Made by a program: the position numbers and the translations under genes. A stretch of 64,000 nucleotides of DNA from Sphingomonas sp. IW22 (lineage in GTDB: Bacteria > Pseudomonadota > Alphaproteobacteria > Sphingomonadales > Sphingomonadaceae), in the NCBI RefSeq assembly GCF_041321155.1, contig NZ_JBGGWB010000008.1, positions 20,108 to 84,107 on the forward strand, given 5' to 3'. This document shows, in pieces, positions 36,162 to 45,064 of this stretch. The notes beneath the pieces were generated by a model that worked only from the letters and a program-made list of their open reading frames with translations, searched no databases and was not told the origin of the DNA. Each line of letters begins with the position of its first letter. Position 1 is the first letter of the stretch.

Positions 36162-36980
36162 ATGCATGAGCCCTATCTCAAAGCGATGGCGACGCTGCTC
36201 CGCCGCAGCCAGCCGCGCCACGATCTCTACACCGTTTTCGGCCACTGTATGGAGGCCATGGCACTTGCCATGGTCAACAGCGTCGATCTGCGGCAGCGCG
36301 AGCCACGCGAGGCGCGCTATCTCGACATTGTCGGGCACTACCGGCCGGATGTGATCGATCTGTTTCCGCGAGTCCTCGCCGAACTGGTGCAGGCGCTCGA
36401 AGTCGGCCTTGGCGATGTTCTGGGCGCCCTGTTTCACGACCTTGAGCTGCACAACAAGGCGCGCGGCCAGTTCTTCACGCCATATACCCTCAGTCGCTTC
36501 ATGGCCCAGGTGACCATCGGGGATTGCGAAAGCGTCAAAGCGATCATCGGCGACCATGGCTTCGTGACCGCCATGGAACCGGCCTGTGGCGCGGGGTCGA
36601 TGGTGATTGCGCTTGCTGAGGCCATGCGCGATCTTGGCATAAACTATCAGCGCCATCTTCATGTCACCGCGATCGATATCGACCCGCGCGCGATCCACAT
36701 GGCTTATGTCCAGCTCTCTCTGCTGCATGTGCCGGCGCATCTCATGGTCGGAAACTCCCTCTCGGGCGAAACGGGCGAGCATTGGTACACACCGGCCCAT
36801 ATTCTGGGCGGATGGAACGCCCGGCTCGCCCACCGACGACGCCACGAGCCCGCCGGTGAGACGCTTGTCCATACTGTCGAAGCGCCGCCTGCGCCGGCCA
36901 CGATGAACCACGCAGTTTCACCGTCACGCGAGCCTCGAGCATCGCCGCCGGCCATGCCGCAACAGCTCAGCCTTTTCTGA
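36162..36980 (+). CDS. N6-adenine methylase-like protein lacking motif IV
   Basis: 272 residues with GGAGG before the ATG. HsdM-type N-terminal helices lead to KARGQFFTPYTLSRFMAQ and the SAM-binding loop EPACGAGSMVIA, then VTAIDIDPRAIHMAYVQLSLL and VGNSLSGE. The sequence then departs from the family: no NPPY/NPPF is present, and a Pro-rich tail ends in the PCNA-like QQLSLF. It may bind SAM or DNA without methylating, or need a partner. Confidence 0.78.
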   Translation: MHEPYLKAMATLLRRSQPRHDLYTVFGHCMEAMALAMVNSVDLRQREPREARYLDIVGHYRPDVIDLFPRVLAELVQALEVGLGDVLGALFHDLELHNKARGQFFTPYTLSRFMAQVTIGDCESVKAIIGDHGFVTAMEPACGAGSMVIALAEAMRDLGINYQRHLHVTAIDIDPRAIHMAYVQLSLLHVPAHLMVGNSLSGETGEHWYTPAHILGGWNARLAHRRRHEPAGETLVHTVEAPPAPATMNHAVSPSREPRASPPAMPQQLSLF

Positions 36981-37012
36981 CCGTCCAAGATTTCACATTG
37001 CTGGAGACCGGC

Positions 37013-37354
37013 ATGTTCCATCATGTCCATATCACCGCACTCAGCCGGACGCCGGCCGGGATGACAGTCATAACGCTTGCCATCTGCGGACCACGAGGCG
37101 GCATGCGCGCCGTAGAGGATATTTCTATCGAGGAAGCCGAGAAGATGGCGGCGCGGCTTCAGACGGCCATCACCGCCGCGCACGCCGGGCTCGGCAAGGA
37201 TCCAGCCGACGTCTTCATCCAGGATGTGATCGGTCAACTCGGCGACCCCGCTCTTGCTGTCGATCCATCTTTCCGCAGATGGTGCAGCGCACATCATGGC
37301 CTGCTCAGCGCTCGGCAGGCCGCAGAGCGCTGGTGCTGCTGGCACGTCGCCTGA
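37013..37354 (+). CDS. Hypothetical small protein before the DpdA-like gene
   Basis: 113 residues, not recognised (HITALSRTPAGMTVITLAICGPRGGMRAVEDISIEEAEKMAARL). GGAG lies at good spacing before the ATG. The stop codon is five bases before the DpdA-like start, so the two are probably translated together. Confidence 0.62.
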   Translation: MFHHVHITALSRTPAGMTVITLAICGPRGGMRAVEDISIEEAEKMAARLQTAITAAHAGLGKDPADVFIQDVIGQLGDPALAVDPSFRRWCSAHHGLLSARQAAERWCCWHVA

Positions 37355-37359
37355 GCCTC

Positions 37360-38391
37360 ATGGCGATCGAGATAATGGTCGGCCTTCCGCATCTGCGCGA
37401 GGGGCCGATATTGAACCGCGCCCGTACCATGCAGGTGCCGACACTCATCTCGGCGAACGCGCTCTCGCGCTGGAATCGCAGCAAGGGCTGGCCCGAATGG
37501 CAGGGGTGGCGCCACGATTTGCTGAAAAATGCCGGCGGATTGTCCAGCATTTCATTGGACAGTGCGGGGTTCGTGGCTTTGTCGCGATACCACGCATATC
37601 CTTGGGCAACTGAGGATTATCTCGATCTCGCCGCAAGCTATCCGTTCCGTTGGTTCGCCAGCATGGACTATTGCGTCGAACCCGAGATCGCACCCGATCG
37701 CGAAGAGGTGCGCGACCGGATTTCGAGAACCATCCGGGTCAACCGCGATTGCTGGCGCGGCGCTCATGACCGCGGCATTGCCCATCGCTTCATGCCGGTA
37801 ATGCAAGGCCGGGTCGCAGGCGATTATGAAAATTGCATCGATGCGCTGGGCGATATCATCGACGTCGTACCTCTGATCGGCATCGGCTCCATGTGCCGAA
37901 GACCCGTAGGCGGCAGCGATGGGGTGATCGCTATCTTCGAGCATCTCGATCGCATTCTTGGGGCCAAGACAATGATTCACGGGTTCGGCATAAAGGGCAC
38001 GGCCCTCAGCAAGCTCTGCGGGCTCGAACATCGTGTCGCGTCAACAGACAGCCAGGCATTCGGGCTAGCCAGCAGGATCGAGGCGCGCCAGCGCGGCATC
38101 TCCAAGACCGACGCCGTCGTCGCCGATCATATGGAAAGATGGGCACGTCGCCAATATGCGCGTACCGCATGCGTTCCCGCGCCCATCCAGGGCGAACTGC
38201 CGCTCGGCCCCGATGACCGACTGCCACGCGATCCATGGGAGAGGGCCATTGCACAGGCCCGCGCCGAAATCCGGGCGCTGATCGAAGAGGGGCAACTGTC
38301 GCACGATGAGATTTCCGAACCGTGGATCGCGCAGTGGGCAGCCGACATCTTCCAGGCCGAACGGCTTGAATCCGCCGGGGCCTCACGATGA
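37360..38391 (+). CDS. DpdA-like DNA deazapurine transglycosylase
   Basis: 343 residues from the ATG at 37360. The TIM-barrel pattern is that of tRNA-guanine transglycosylase relatives: ISLDSAGFVAL (Asp67 at the place of the TGT DSGGFQ Asp), RFMPVMQGRVAGDY, VPLIGIGSMCRR, MIHGFGIKGTALSKL and VASTDSQAFG. The family includes DpdA, which exchanges guanine in DNA for 7-deazaguanine derivatives. The TGT zinc motif is not seen, fitting a DNA-type enzyme. No preQ0 synthesis genes are in the window. A role in protecting the element from restriction is inferred. Confidence 0.8.
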   Translation: MAIEIMVGLPHLREGPILNRARTMQVPTLISANALSRWNRSKGWPEWQGWRHDLLKNAGGLSSISLDSAGFVALSRYHAYPWATEDYLDLAASYPFRWFASMDYCVEPEIAPDREEVRDRISRTIRVNRDCWRGAHDRGIAHRFMPVMQGRVAGDYENCIDALGDIIDVVPLIGIGSMCRRPVGGSDGVIAIFEHLDRILGAKTMIHGFGIKGTALSKLCGLEHRVASTDSQAFGLASRIEARQRGISKTDAVVADHMERWARRQYARTACVPAPIQGELPLGPDDRLPRDPWERAIAQARAEIRALIEEGQLSHDEISEPWIAQWAADIFQAERLESAGASR

Positions 38392-38693
38392 TCCGCCACG
38401 GCGAAAGCATGGAACGCATCCTGCCCGGTCTATATGCGGGGAATGACGTCAGGGCCGAGCGCCACCGTCGCGGTTGGGCATTTCAGATGAAATGCGGCCA
38501 GCTCGGTCGCCAGCTCTGGTTTGAATATTCTCCGCATGGGCTGTGGACCGCTATCGGCATCTGGCGCACCCTGGACACCGGACTCTGGGTGGCAGCGCGC
38601 CTCCGCGCCGGAACGCATTTCTGGGATGCGAGCTGCCAGACCGCCCGCCTATATGGTGATGACGTCTATTCCATCCTGCGCGATGAGGTGTGA
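38388..38693 (+). CDS. Hypothetical small protein after the DpdA-like gene
   Basis: 101 residues, not recognised; ATGA overlap with the DpdA-like gene shows coupling. Rich in aromatic residues (LGRQLWFEYSPHGLWTAIGIWRT), soluble. Possibly an accessory subunit. Confidence 0.6.
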   Translation: MIRHGESMERILPGLYAGNDVRAERHRRGWAFQMKCGQLGRQLWFEYSPHGLWTAIGIWRTLDTGLWVAARLRAGTHFWDASCQTARLYGDDVYSILRDEV

Positions 38694-38714
38694 TCCGAAC
38701 AGGTGAACCACCGG

Positions 38715-39275
38715 TCAGTAGAGGATCAAGCCCGTCCCCGGCATGAGCTGATCCAGAAAATCGAAATCACGCCGGTTTCCTGTCATCAGATCGCAACCTG
38801 TCGCTGCAGCCTGAAGAAACAGCAGGGCATCGTTGAGCAGCGCCATGGAATGCGGCTGACCGGAAAGGCGTGTTACCATTCCTGCCAGCATGCCTGCCTC
38901 GCCGAACACACGCGAAGAGGGCACGCTCAGGCGATGCTCGGGAATATCGTCGATTGTCCGCCCCAGCATTTTGAGAACAGACGCGGTGCGCTTGTCGGTC
39001 GGATCGAGCGCACCCATCAGATGGGTCATTTCACCAAGCGCCACGCTTGAATGGTTGACGATCCGGTTTTCAAGTAAGCGATCTACCTCGAGAGGTGTCT
39101 TGCCCTGAAGCACGTCGATGTAGACGCAGGTGTCAAGCAGGAGCTCCCGGCCGACGATGGCTGCCTTGTGAACGAGCGGCAATTCCTCTTCGGACCGCCG
39201 TCTCAGCCTTGCCGCGAGCCGCTGCGGCCTGATCCTGCGTAGCGAAGCCTTGCGATCAAATCCCAAGCGCAACAT
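38715..39275 (-). CDS. PIN-domain toxin (VapC-like)
   Basis: 186 residues. The PIN core begins at about residue 42 (GRELLLDTCVYIDVLQGK) with later acidic positions in LNDALLFLQAAATGCDLMTGNRRDFDFL. A basic 40-residue N-terminal extension (RKASLRRIRPQRLAARLRRRS) comes from overlap with the antitoxin reading frame and coupling. It is paired with the small gene upstream. Confidence 0.8.
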   Translation of the reverse strand: MLRLGFDRKASLRRIRPQRLAARLRRRSEEELPLVHKAAIVGRELLLDTCVYIDVLQGKTPLEVDRLLENRIVNHSSVALGEMTHLMGALDPTDKRTASVLKMLGRTIDDIPEHRLSVPSSRVFGEAGMLAGMVTRLSGQPHSMALLNDALLFLQAAATGCDLMTGNRRDFDFLDQLMPGTGLILY

Positions 39276-39528
39276 CCGCAGGAATGGAACCCTTCCGGCC
39301 TACCAGCCTCGCGCCGAAATCATCCTCGAGCGCCACTTTGGCAAGAGCATATTCGACGAGATCTGTGGTCGAGGCGATGCCGCTCCGCATCTTGGCACGA
39401 TCGATGAGTTCACGCGGCACGCGCGCGCCGACGGCGCTGTTGGTGCCTGACAGCAAGCCAGCCGCTTTCGCCGCAGCCACGACCGCTTCATGTCTCTGGG
39501 ACAAATGATCTTCGTGTTTCGTTGCCAT
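39256..39528 (-). CDS. Antitoxin partner of PIN toxin
   Basis: 90 residues from the ATG at 39528 (GAGGAG six bases upstream). The middle (VGARVPRELIDRAKMRSGIASTTDLVEYALAKVAL) looks like a ribbon-helix-helix DNA-binding domain. It overlaps the toxin gene by 20 bases and should autoregulate the pair. Confidence 0.72.
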   Translation of the reverse strand: MATKHEDHLSQRHEAVVAAAKAAGLLSGTNSAVGARVPRELIDRAKMRSGIASTTDLVEYALAKVALEDDFGARLVGRKGSIPADVALGI

Positions 39529-39603
39529 CGAAAACTCCTCACGTTGAACATATACGCAATTTTGTAAAACATGCAAGGCTTTGCCGAAAGCCGCCTGCCA
39601 ACC

Positions 39604-41340
39604 TCATTCTTGCGGAGCGAGCCAGAGAGCCTGATAGGACGCGCATCCCTGCATTAGCTCCGCATGCGTCCCACTGCCGACCAGCCTGCCCCCTTTCATG
39701 AAAAGAACCTGATCGGCGCCCTTCGCTGTCGCCAGGCGATGGGTGATCATGATGAGGGTCGTTGCGCTATTGGTCCTGCACTGCAGCCTCGCGATCACAT
39801 CTGCCTCGCTGCGCGGATCGAGCGCGGACGTGCTTTCATCCAGGATCAGGACTGGCACATCCACCCCCGCCAAGCGCGCAAGCTCCAGCTTCTGGATCTG
39901 GCCTCCTGACAGGCGCTCGCCCTGTTCCCCCAATTCCATATCGAAGTCGATCGGTCTTCCAGGCTCGTGGAAGCGCCAGACATGAAGCAGTTCCTCGACG
40001 TCGCTGATGGGCTGGTTCGCCGGGGGATAGAGGATATTCTCCCGCAGTGATCGGTTGAACAGGCCGATGAACTGCGGCGCATAAAGAATATAGCGATGAC
40101 GCTCGCTCCAGGGGATCGTGGCGATATCTACACCTGCAATCTCAACCCTTCCCGAGGCAGGTGCGAGCACGCCGGCAAGGATTTGGGCAAGCGTGGATTT
40201 GCCCGAACCGTTCGGGCCAACGATGGCGACGAAGCGGCCTGACGCGATATGCAGTGAAATCCCGGCGAGGGCGGGCAAGCCATCATCATAGCGGAAGCTG
40301 AGATTTTCAGCGGCGAGATCGGCGTCGGCAAAGCGGTCAGGCTGCCAGGAACCCCGCTCATCTTCGGCATTCGTCAATGCCAGAACGTCGCGAATGTTGG
40401 CGATCGCGACACCGGCCTGCGCCAGGATATAGCCCAGCGAACTCAGCGGAACCGTCAGTCTAAAGGCATAGGTCTGCAACAACACGAATTCGCCTGCCGT
40501 CATTCGCCCTTTGCCGACATCGAGACCGGCCAGCATGAGCAGCGCCACAAGCCCGGCTCCCACGATGCAGAACTGCAGCGCCGCCATGATCGTCAGCGAA
40601 CGGTACATGGCCCCGTTGGCCTGCCGCTTCGCGCTCAATGTCCTGCCCACATAGTGGAGTTCGCGATCGAGAGCGCCGTTGAGGATGACCCGGCGGGCAT
40701 TGCGCACGATGTCGCCGATCGTGCGGGACACATGCGATGCCGCCGCATTGCTTGCATCGGCATGCACACGGTGGCGTGCCGCGCCCATCCAGGTTGCCCC
40801 GAGGAATCCCAACAGCGTCACGCCCAGGATCAGGACATTGCGAGGCTCGATCAGGCTGGCGATCACCGCGAGACTGGCAAGAGCCTGCAGGAAGACAGGC
40901 CCCAGCCGCCAGATCAATCCTTCCACGACCAGGGTCAGGCTATAGGGCAATCGCTCCAGCATGCCGGGAACGCGTCCGCTCCGGCTGTCGCGCGCCGCCG
41001 TGATTTGAGGCAGGGCGGCGCCAAGCGCATGGGTTTTAAGCAGCCGCGCCAGTGCATCGACCATTTTCGCGGTGCAGGAAAGCCTGGCCGTTTCCAGGAT
41101 GGAGGCGCCCGCCCAGCATCCCACGAACAGCAGGATGTACAGCAACAATTGCATGGGCGGTCCCACTGGTCCGGCCAACGTGTCGATCAGCAGCTTGAGC
41201 GCATAGGGACCGGCGACGCCCATCGCGATCACGAGGGCTTCCAGGGCGAAAGCCTCTATCAGGCTCCGCCTGGCACCGAGGTCCGCAGACAGCATCAGCC
41301 GCGTCAGCCGGACCAATATGCCGAACGTCGTCACTTTCAT
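39604..41340 (-). CDS. ABC exporter, fused permease and ATPase
   Basis: 578 residues with AGGAGG before the ATG. The first 320 residues hold about six transmembrane segments; the C-terminal ATPase has Walker A (GPNGSGKST), the signature LSGGQ, Walker B (VLILDESTSALD) and an H-loop (ITHRLA). This is a half-transporter of the lipid/peptide exporter type. The substrate cannot be read. Some lasso loci include such an exporter, but this gene is 30 kb away and has no neighbour suggesting a peptide. Confidence 0.85.
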   Translation of the reverse strand: MKVTTFGILVRLTRLMLSADLGARRSLIEAFALEALVIAMGVAGPYALKLLIDTLAGPVGPPMQLLLYILLFVGCWAGASILETARLSCTAKMVDALARLLKTHALGAALPQITAARDSRSGRVPGMLERLPYSLTLVVEGLIWRLGPVFLQALASLAVIASLIEPRNVLILGVTLLGFLGATWMGAARHRVHADASNAAASHVSRTIGDIVRNARRVILNGALDRELHYVGRTLSAKRQANGAMYRSLTIMAALQFCIVGAGLVALLMLAGLDVGKGRMTAGEFVLLQTYAFRLTVPLSSLGYILAQAGVAIANIRDVLALTNAEDERGSWQPDRFADADLAAENLSFRYDDGLPALAGISLHIASGRFVAIVGPNGSGKSTLAQILAGVLAPASGRVEIAGVDIATIPWSERHRYILYAPQFIGLFNRSLRENILYPPANQPISDVEELLHVWRFHEPGRPIDFDMELGEQGERLSGGQIQKLELARLAGVDVPVLILDESTSALDPRSEADVIARLQCRTNSATTLIMITHRLATAKGADQVLFMKGGRLVGSGTHAELMQGCASYQALWLAPQE

Positions 41341-41442
41341 GGCCTCCTGGCGATCGGTGAATGAGCCAGAAGGAGGATTTGGAACGCGGCCTTTATCCTA
41401 GCGGCAAATCAGGCTGTTGCGAAGCCGGGATCGCGAGACGCC

Positions 41443-41499
41443 AGAAAGGGAAGGGAGGGGCGGGAATGTGACGGGAGATGTGGATCGTCCCGTTGTTCC
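41443..41499 (+). promoter_or_regulatory. Polypurine tract and shared 18-base element before DUF932 gene
   Basis: Purine run at 41443-41460, then GGATCGTCCCGTTGTTCC at 41482-41499, matching 28631-28648 at 15 of 18 bases. The start codon follows 23 bases later. GCCGGGAT is at 41424-41431. Confidence 0.5.
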
Positions 41500-41522
41500 T
41501 CTATCTCAAGGAGATGGTTCCC

Positions 41523-42719
41523 ATGGCGACCCTTGCCCGCATGAACGAAGCGCCCCCCGTATCCGCCCCCTATCGCATCGATGTCTCGCGCGGCCGAATG
41601 AGCAGCCGCGTATCGTCGGAATGGTTCTCCCGGCCCGACGATGAGAAATATCTCTCGCTGACCAGCCTCTATGATGCCGTTCGTGGCCGCGCGGACAGGG
41701 CGACCACCCGCATCGTCGAAAGCCGCGCGATCCGGGTCGAGGCGAAAAGCGACAACCCTGAACGCCTGATGCTGATGGCGCCTGGAGATGATCGCCCCCT
41801 GGCGCCGACCAACTGGTCCTTCGGCCAGGTGGCGAGCCTCGTTGGGGCACCGGCTTCCTATCTGCGCCAGCTTCCAGCGGCCCTTGCGGGCATCAACCTG
41901 CAACAAGGGCTCATGACCCACCGCGGCGAGCAGGTCAAACTGCTGCAGACGGACAATGGCAGAACCGAACTGCGCGCTGCTACCGGTTCCGAATATGGGC
42001 GCATTTTCGACTGGGAGCTGGTCCAGGCTGTAATGGCCTTTGCCGGTGACGGCGTCGGCGATACGCGCTGGAAGGTGCCTGGCACAATCCAGTGGGGCAG
42101 CATGACCTACAATCCCCACGTGGATATCACCAAGGAAACGACCACACTCTACGCATCGGACAGAGATATTTTCCTGTTCCTCGTCGATGATACACATCCG
42201 ATCGAGGCAGGAAAACTGCCAAATGGCGATCCTGACCTGTACTTTCGCGGCTTTTATGCCTGGAACAGCGAGGTCGGCTCGAAAACGCTCGGCATTGCGA
42301 CCTTTTACCTCCGAGGCGTTTGCGCGAACAGATGCCTTTGGGGCGTCGAGAATTTCGAGGAAGTCAACATCCGCCACTCGAAATTCGCCGGCGCCCGTTT
42401 TGCCCATCAGGCCGCTCCGGCACTCGAGCATTTCGCGAACTCCTCTCCGTCGCATTTCATCTCCGGCATCAAGGCTGCCCGCGAACGGATCGTCGCGCGC
42501 AAGGACGAAGATCGCGAGCCTTTCCTGCGCAGGCGCGGCTTCTCGAAGGCCGAGACCACGAAAATCATCCAGACCGTACTCGCCGAGGAAGGCAGGCCAC
42601 CTGAATCCATCTATGATTTCGTGCAGGGCATAACCGCGCTCGCGCGGTCGAAGCCCCATCAGGACAGTCGCCTCGAACTGGAAACCAAGGCCCGAAAGCT
42701 CCTCGAACAGGCGCTCTGA
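41523..42719 (+). CDS. DUF932-domain protein
   Basis: 398 residues from the ATG at 41523 (AGGAG upstream). The DUF932 fold is recognised from NWSFGQVASLVGAPASYLRQLPAALAGINLQQGL, LRAATGSEYGRIFDWELVQAV and the late GRPPESIYDFVQGITALAR. Such proteins are common in phages and conjugative elements; the function is unknown but an early role in establishment is suspected. Confidence 0.82.
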   Translation: MATLARMNEAPPVSAPYRIDVSRGRMSSRVSSEWFSRPDDEKYLSLTSLYDAVRGRADRATTRIVESRAIRVEAKSDNPERLMLMAPGDDRPLAPTNWSFGQVASLVGAPASYLRQLPAALAGINLQQGLMTHRGEQVKLLQTDNGRTELRAATGSEYGRIFDWELVQAVMAFAGDGVGDTRWKVPGTIQWGSMTYNPHVDITKETTTLYASDRDIFLFLVDDTHPIEAGKLPNGDPDLYFRGFYAWNSEVGSKTLGIATFYLRGVCANRCLWGVENFEEVNIRHSKFAGARFAHQAAPALEHFANSSPSHFISGIKAARERIVARKDEDREPFLRRRGFSKAETTKIIQTVLAEEGRPPESIYDFVQGITALARSKPHQDSRLELETKARKLLEQAL

Positions 42720-42756
42720 CGCCAGGCCTTCGTCCGCTTCTCCGCTCTTCAGTCCC

Positions 42757-42781
42757 GCATCCTGGTCCCGCGCCAGGATGC
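42757..42781 (+). other. Intergenic hairpin
   Basis: GCATCCTGG and CCAGGATGC form a perfect nine-bp stem (42757-42765, 42773-42781) in the gap between two hypothetical genes. There is no U-tract. Confidence 0.6.
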
Positions 42782-42805
42782 CCTACGTCATGAAAGGATG
42801 CCCTC

Positions 42806-43018
42806 ATGCGTCCCCATCAATCCGCCCCCCTCCAGGAATTCACCGTCGACGTCGCCTTTTTCAGCGGCGCAGACCCTTTCGCCACCGAGACATATCGGAT
42901 CCCGGCCGCGACATGGTTCAGCGCGCAGCAGCAGGCGCTGCATATGTCGGTGAACAGCGTCTACGATAATGCGCGCATTCCCGATCTCCGTCGCACCGCC
43001 ACCGTCCGGTCCGTCTGA
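42806..43018 (+). CDS. Hypothetical small protein
   Basis: 70 residues, AAGGATG upstream. Not recognised (LQEFTVDVAFFSGADPFATETYRIPAATWFS). Followed by a hairpin and the next hypothetical gene. Confidence 0.55.
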   Translation: MRPHQSAPLQEFTVDVAFFSGADPFATETYRIPAATWFSAQQQALHMSVNSVYDNARIPDLRRTATVRSV

Positions 43019-43049
43019 CGCTCATCTGCGATCAAGTCGGCCATAGCCA

Positions 43050-43080
43050 GCCACTCCGGCGCATCATGCGGCGGAGTGGC
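43050..43080 (+). other. Intergenic hairpin
   Basis: GCCACTCCG (43050-43058) and CGGAGTGGC (43072-43080) form a perfect nine-bp stem, with further pairing in the loop (GCGCAT/ATGCG). No U-tract; it sits 24 bases before the next ATG. Confidence 0.6.
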
Positions 43081-43103
43081 CGGTCCCGATCAAGGACATC
43101 ATC

Positions 43104-43577
43104 ATGCAGGAACCTGACGATCGCATGTGGCGCGCGCTGCTCGATTTCCGCGCGCGTCATGGCCGGCGCTGGAAGGACGCGCTCACTCGTAAATGGATGA
43201 ACGGCGATGACGAGCGGGAGCCAAACAGCGCATCGCTTCGCATGATCCGCAACCAGTTCGGGCCATCCTGGCTCTCGGACTTGCCCAGGCTCCGCCTCGA
43301 CAACGCGGCGCGGCGTCTCGCCAATCTGGAGAAGCTTCCAGATATGTGCGCCTGTCCTCATCCGGAAACTGGCGAGACCATCATCATCAAGCGCGGCGAG
43401 GCCGGATATTGGCCGATGCCCTCGCTCATCGCGGTCGATGCGTTCAATGCGAGGCCTGCCGCGATCGCAGCTATGCAAGCCGGCGCCATGTTCGGATGGC
43501 ATGTCCCGGCAGCCGATCCCGATCGCTATGATGCGGTTGGAAGTCCACTGACCGATCGGGGCAATGCTGCCGGATGA
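43104..43577 (+). CDS. Hypothetical mobile-element protein
   Basis: 157 residues, not recognised. Basic N-terminus (MWRALLDFRARHGRRWKDALTRKWMNG) and a Cys-containing loop (DMCACPHPETGETIIIKRGE). Context is the mobile-element block; no operon overlap is seen. Confidence 0.58.
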   Translation: MQEPDDRMWRALLDFRARHGRRWKDALTRKWMNGDDEREPNSASLRMIRNQFGPSWLSDLPRLRLDNAARRLANLEKLPDMCACPHPETGETIIIKRGEAGYWPMPSLIAVDAFNARPAAIAAMQAGAMFGWHVPAADPDRYDAVGSPLTDRGNAAG

Positions 43578-43620
43578 GATCCCCCTTTCGCGGTGCCTCC
43601 TTGCCGCCGACCCGAGACCT

Positions 43621-43637
43621 AGAGGAGAGAGGGAGGG
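43621..43637 (+). promoter_or_regulatory. Polypurine tract
   Basis: Seventeen purines, 27 bases before the small coupled reading frame at 43665. Confidence 0.45.
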
Positions 43638-43664
43638 ATGGCGTGATCCTTGAGGAGATCGCGC

Positions 43665-43754
43665 ATGCATGACAAGCCGCTCAGAAATTCCGTCCAGCAT
43701 GGTTGCGGGCTGTCGCTGCCTTCCTCCGGTGCCGAGGCCTCCCGCCATGATTGA
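43665..43754 (+). CDS. Possible 29-codon leader peptide
   Basis: The ATG at 43665 has GAGGAG seven bases upstream, the best ribosome-binding site in this gap. The frame ends at 43754, overlapping the ATG at 43747 of the next gene by eight bases. Its 29 residues (start MHDKPLRNSVQHGCG) are not recognised. It may only deliver ribosomes to the next gene. Confidence 0.4.
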   Translation: MHDKPLRNSVQHGCGLSLPSSGAEASRHD

Positions 43755-45012
43755 AGCCTCGACAGCCTTCGATCCCGCCGACGCGCGATGCTGGGTCGCG
43801 CGGGGCCGCCCCGAAGATCATGCAGAGCAACTGGCTCGCGCATGGGCTGACTTTCCGGATCTCCCCAATGAGGCGCCAGCCCAGGACCGCATGGCCCGCA
43901 TTCGCGAGCGCGTCGCGGCGCTTCGCCCCCTCAACGACGCCATCCGCGAGGAAGGGGAACGCGAGCGGAAGCGCCGGAATTTCGCCTTCGTCGAACGCCG
44001 CATCGCGGAAGGGAAGGGCGCCGCGCGCGATCATTTCATCCTGCAGGCTTCCTCCCGCCATGGCTATGACTGGGACGACGCGGTTCACTATGCGGATGGC
44101 AGTATCGCGGCAATATCAGGCTGGGAGCCGCGCCGATCCTTCCATACAAGGTCTGGCGCAAGCGCTGATCCACTCGACAGCGCCTATGCCCAGGGCTTTC
44201 GCGATGGCGGAGGCTGTTTCGAAGATCCGTTCGATGCTGCGCGGCGCGCCTATGCCGCCGCCGCGGCCGCCACGCAGCGCGAACCACGAACCGCCTCTGT
44301 CCAGCCGATGTCCCGGCCGCTTCCAAGCAGTTGGCCTCTGCCGACAGACGCGCCGCGCCCCACGCGATGGTCCAGGCGCCTGCTGATCATAGGTGCGACT
44401 TCCGCCGCGGATGCAGGCCTTGCGCTTCCTGCCATGCTCCAGTCCCGGTCAGGCCATCAGGACATGACAATGATCCTTGCCGTTCCCGGCCAGGGATTTT
44501 GCCTTTGGGATAGCGTCGGCAATGCCGAGACACAGAATAGGCAGAGCCCGTTGCCTGTCCTGCTCGCCCATGTCGATCCTGACGATACTCTGGTCGTTGC
44601 AGACGGAGATGATCTCGACTGGATCGACCATCACGCCGCTCTCCTTCCCCTCTGCCGCACGATGGAGCGGACGCGAAACTCGGTGATCCAGCAACGGGGC
44701 CAGTTTCGCACCTGGCTCGATCGTGGGCTCGATACCGGCGAAATCATGGCCGGCGGGCATATCTGCTGGACGAAGGTCGCCCAGGGGCTCTCAGGCCGCC
44801 TCGGGGAATTTATCGCCCGCTATAGCGGCCCCGTCCGCCCGCGCGGCCATCAGATCGTCATCGAGCTCACAGACGGAACGTCAGCAACCGGCTTCATGAC
44901 GCCGCAGGGCGACCTGCTCAAGCCGGAAGCGATCATCTCCAACAAAGCGCATTTGCGCAAGCATATGGCGGCAATGCTGCGCCGCTTCGCCTCCGCGATC
45001 CCGCACTATTGA
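43747..45012 (+). CDS. Hypothetical mobile-element protein
   Basis: 421 residues. Start at ATG 43747 (MIEASTAFDP); the frame is open further upstream (to 43669), but those codons overlap the leader-like frame and encode a low-quality extension. An N-terminal coiled region (RMARIRERVAALRPLNDAIREEGERERKRRNFAFVERRIAEGKG) precedes an unrecognised C-terminal domain (VIQQRGQFRTWLDRGLDTGEIMAGGHICWTKVAQGLSG). No catalytic motif is visible. Confidence 0.6.
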   Translation: MIEASTAFDPADARCWVARGRPEDHAEQLARAWADFPDLPNEAPAQDRMARIRERVAALRPLNDAIREEGERERKRRNFAFVERRIAEGKGAARDHFILQASSRHGYDWDDAVHYADGSIAAISGWEPRRSFHTRSGASADPLDSAYAQGFRDGGGCFEDPFDAARRAYAAAAAATQREPRTASVQPMSRPLPSSWPLPTDAPRPTRWSRRLLIIGATSAADAGLALPAMLQSRSGHQDMTMILAVPGQGFCLWDSVGNAETQNRQSPLPVLLAHVDPDDTLVVADGDDLDWIDHHAALLPLCRTMERTRNSVIQQRGQFRTWLDRGLDTGEIMAGGHICWTKVAQGLSGRLGEFIARYSGPVRPRGHQIVIELTDGTSATGFMTPQGDLLKPEAIISNKAHLRKHMAAMLRRFASAIPHY

Positions 45013-45064
45013 CCTCTCCTGGACCACGCGAAGCAGGCTCGAATCGCGAGATTGGAAACCCATC

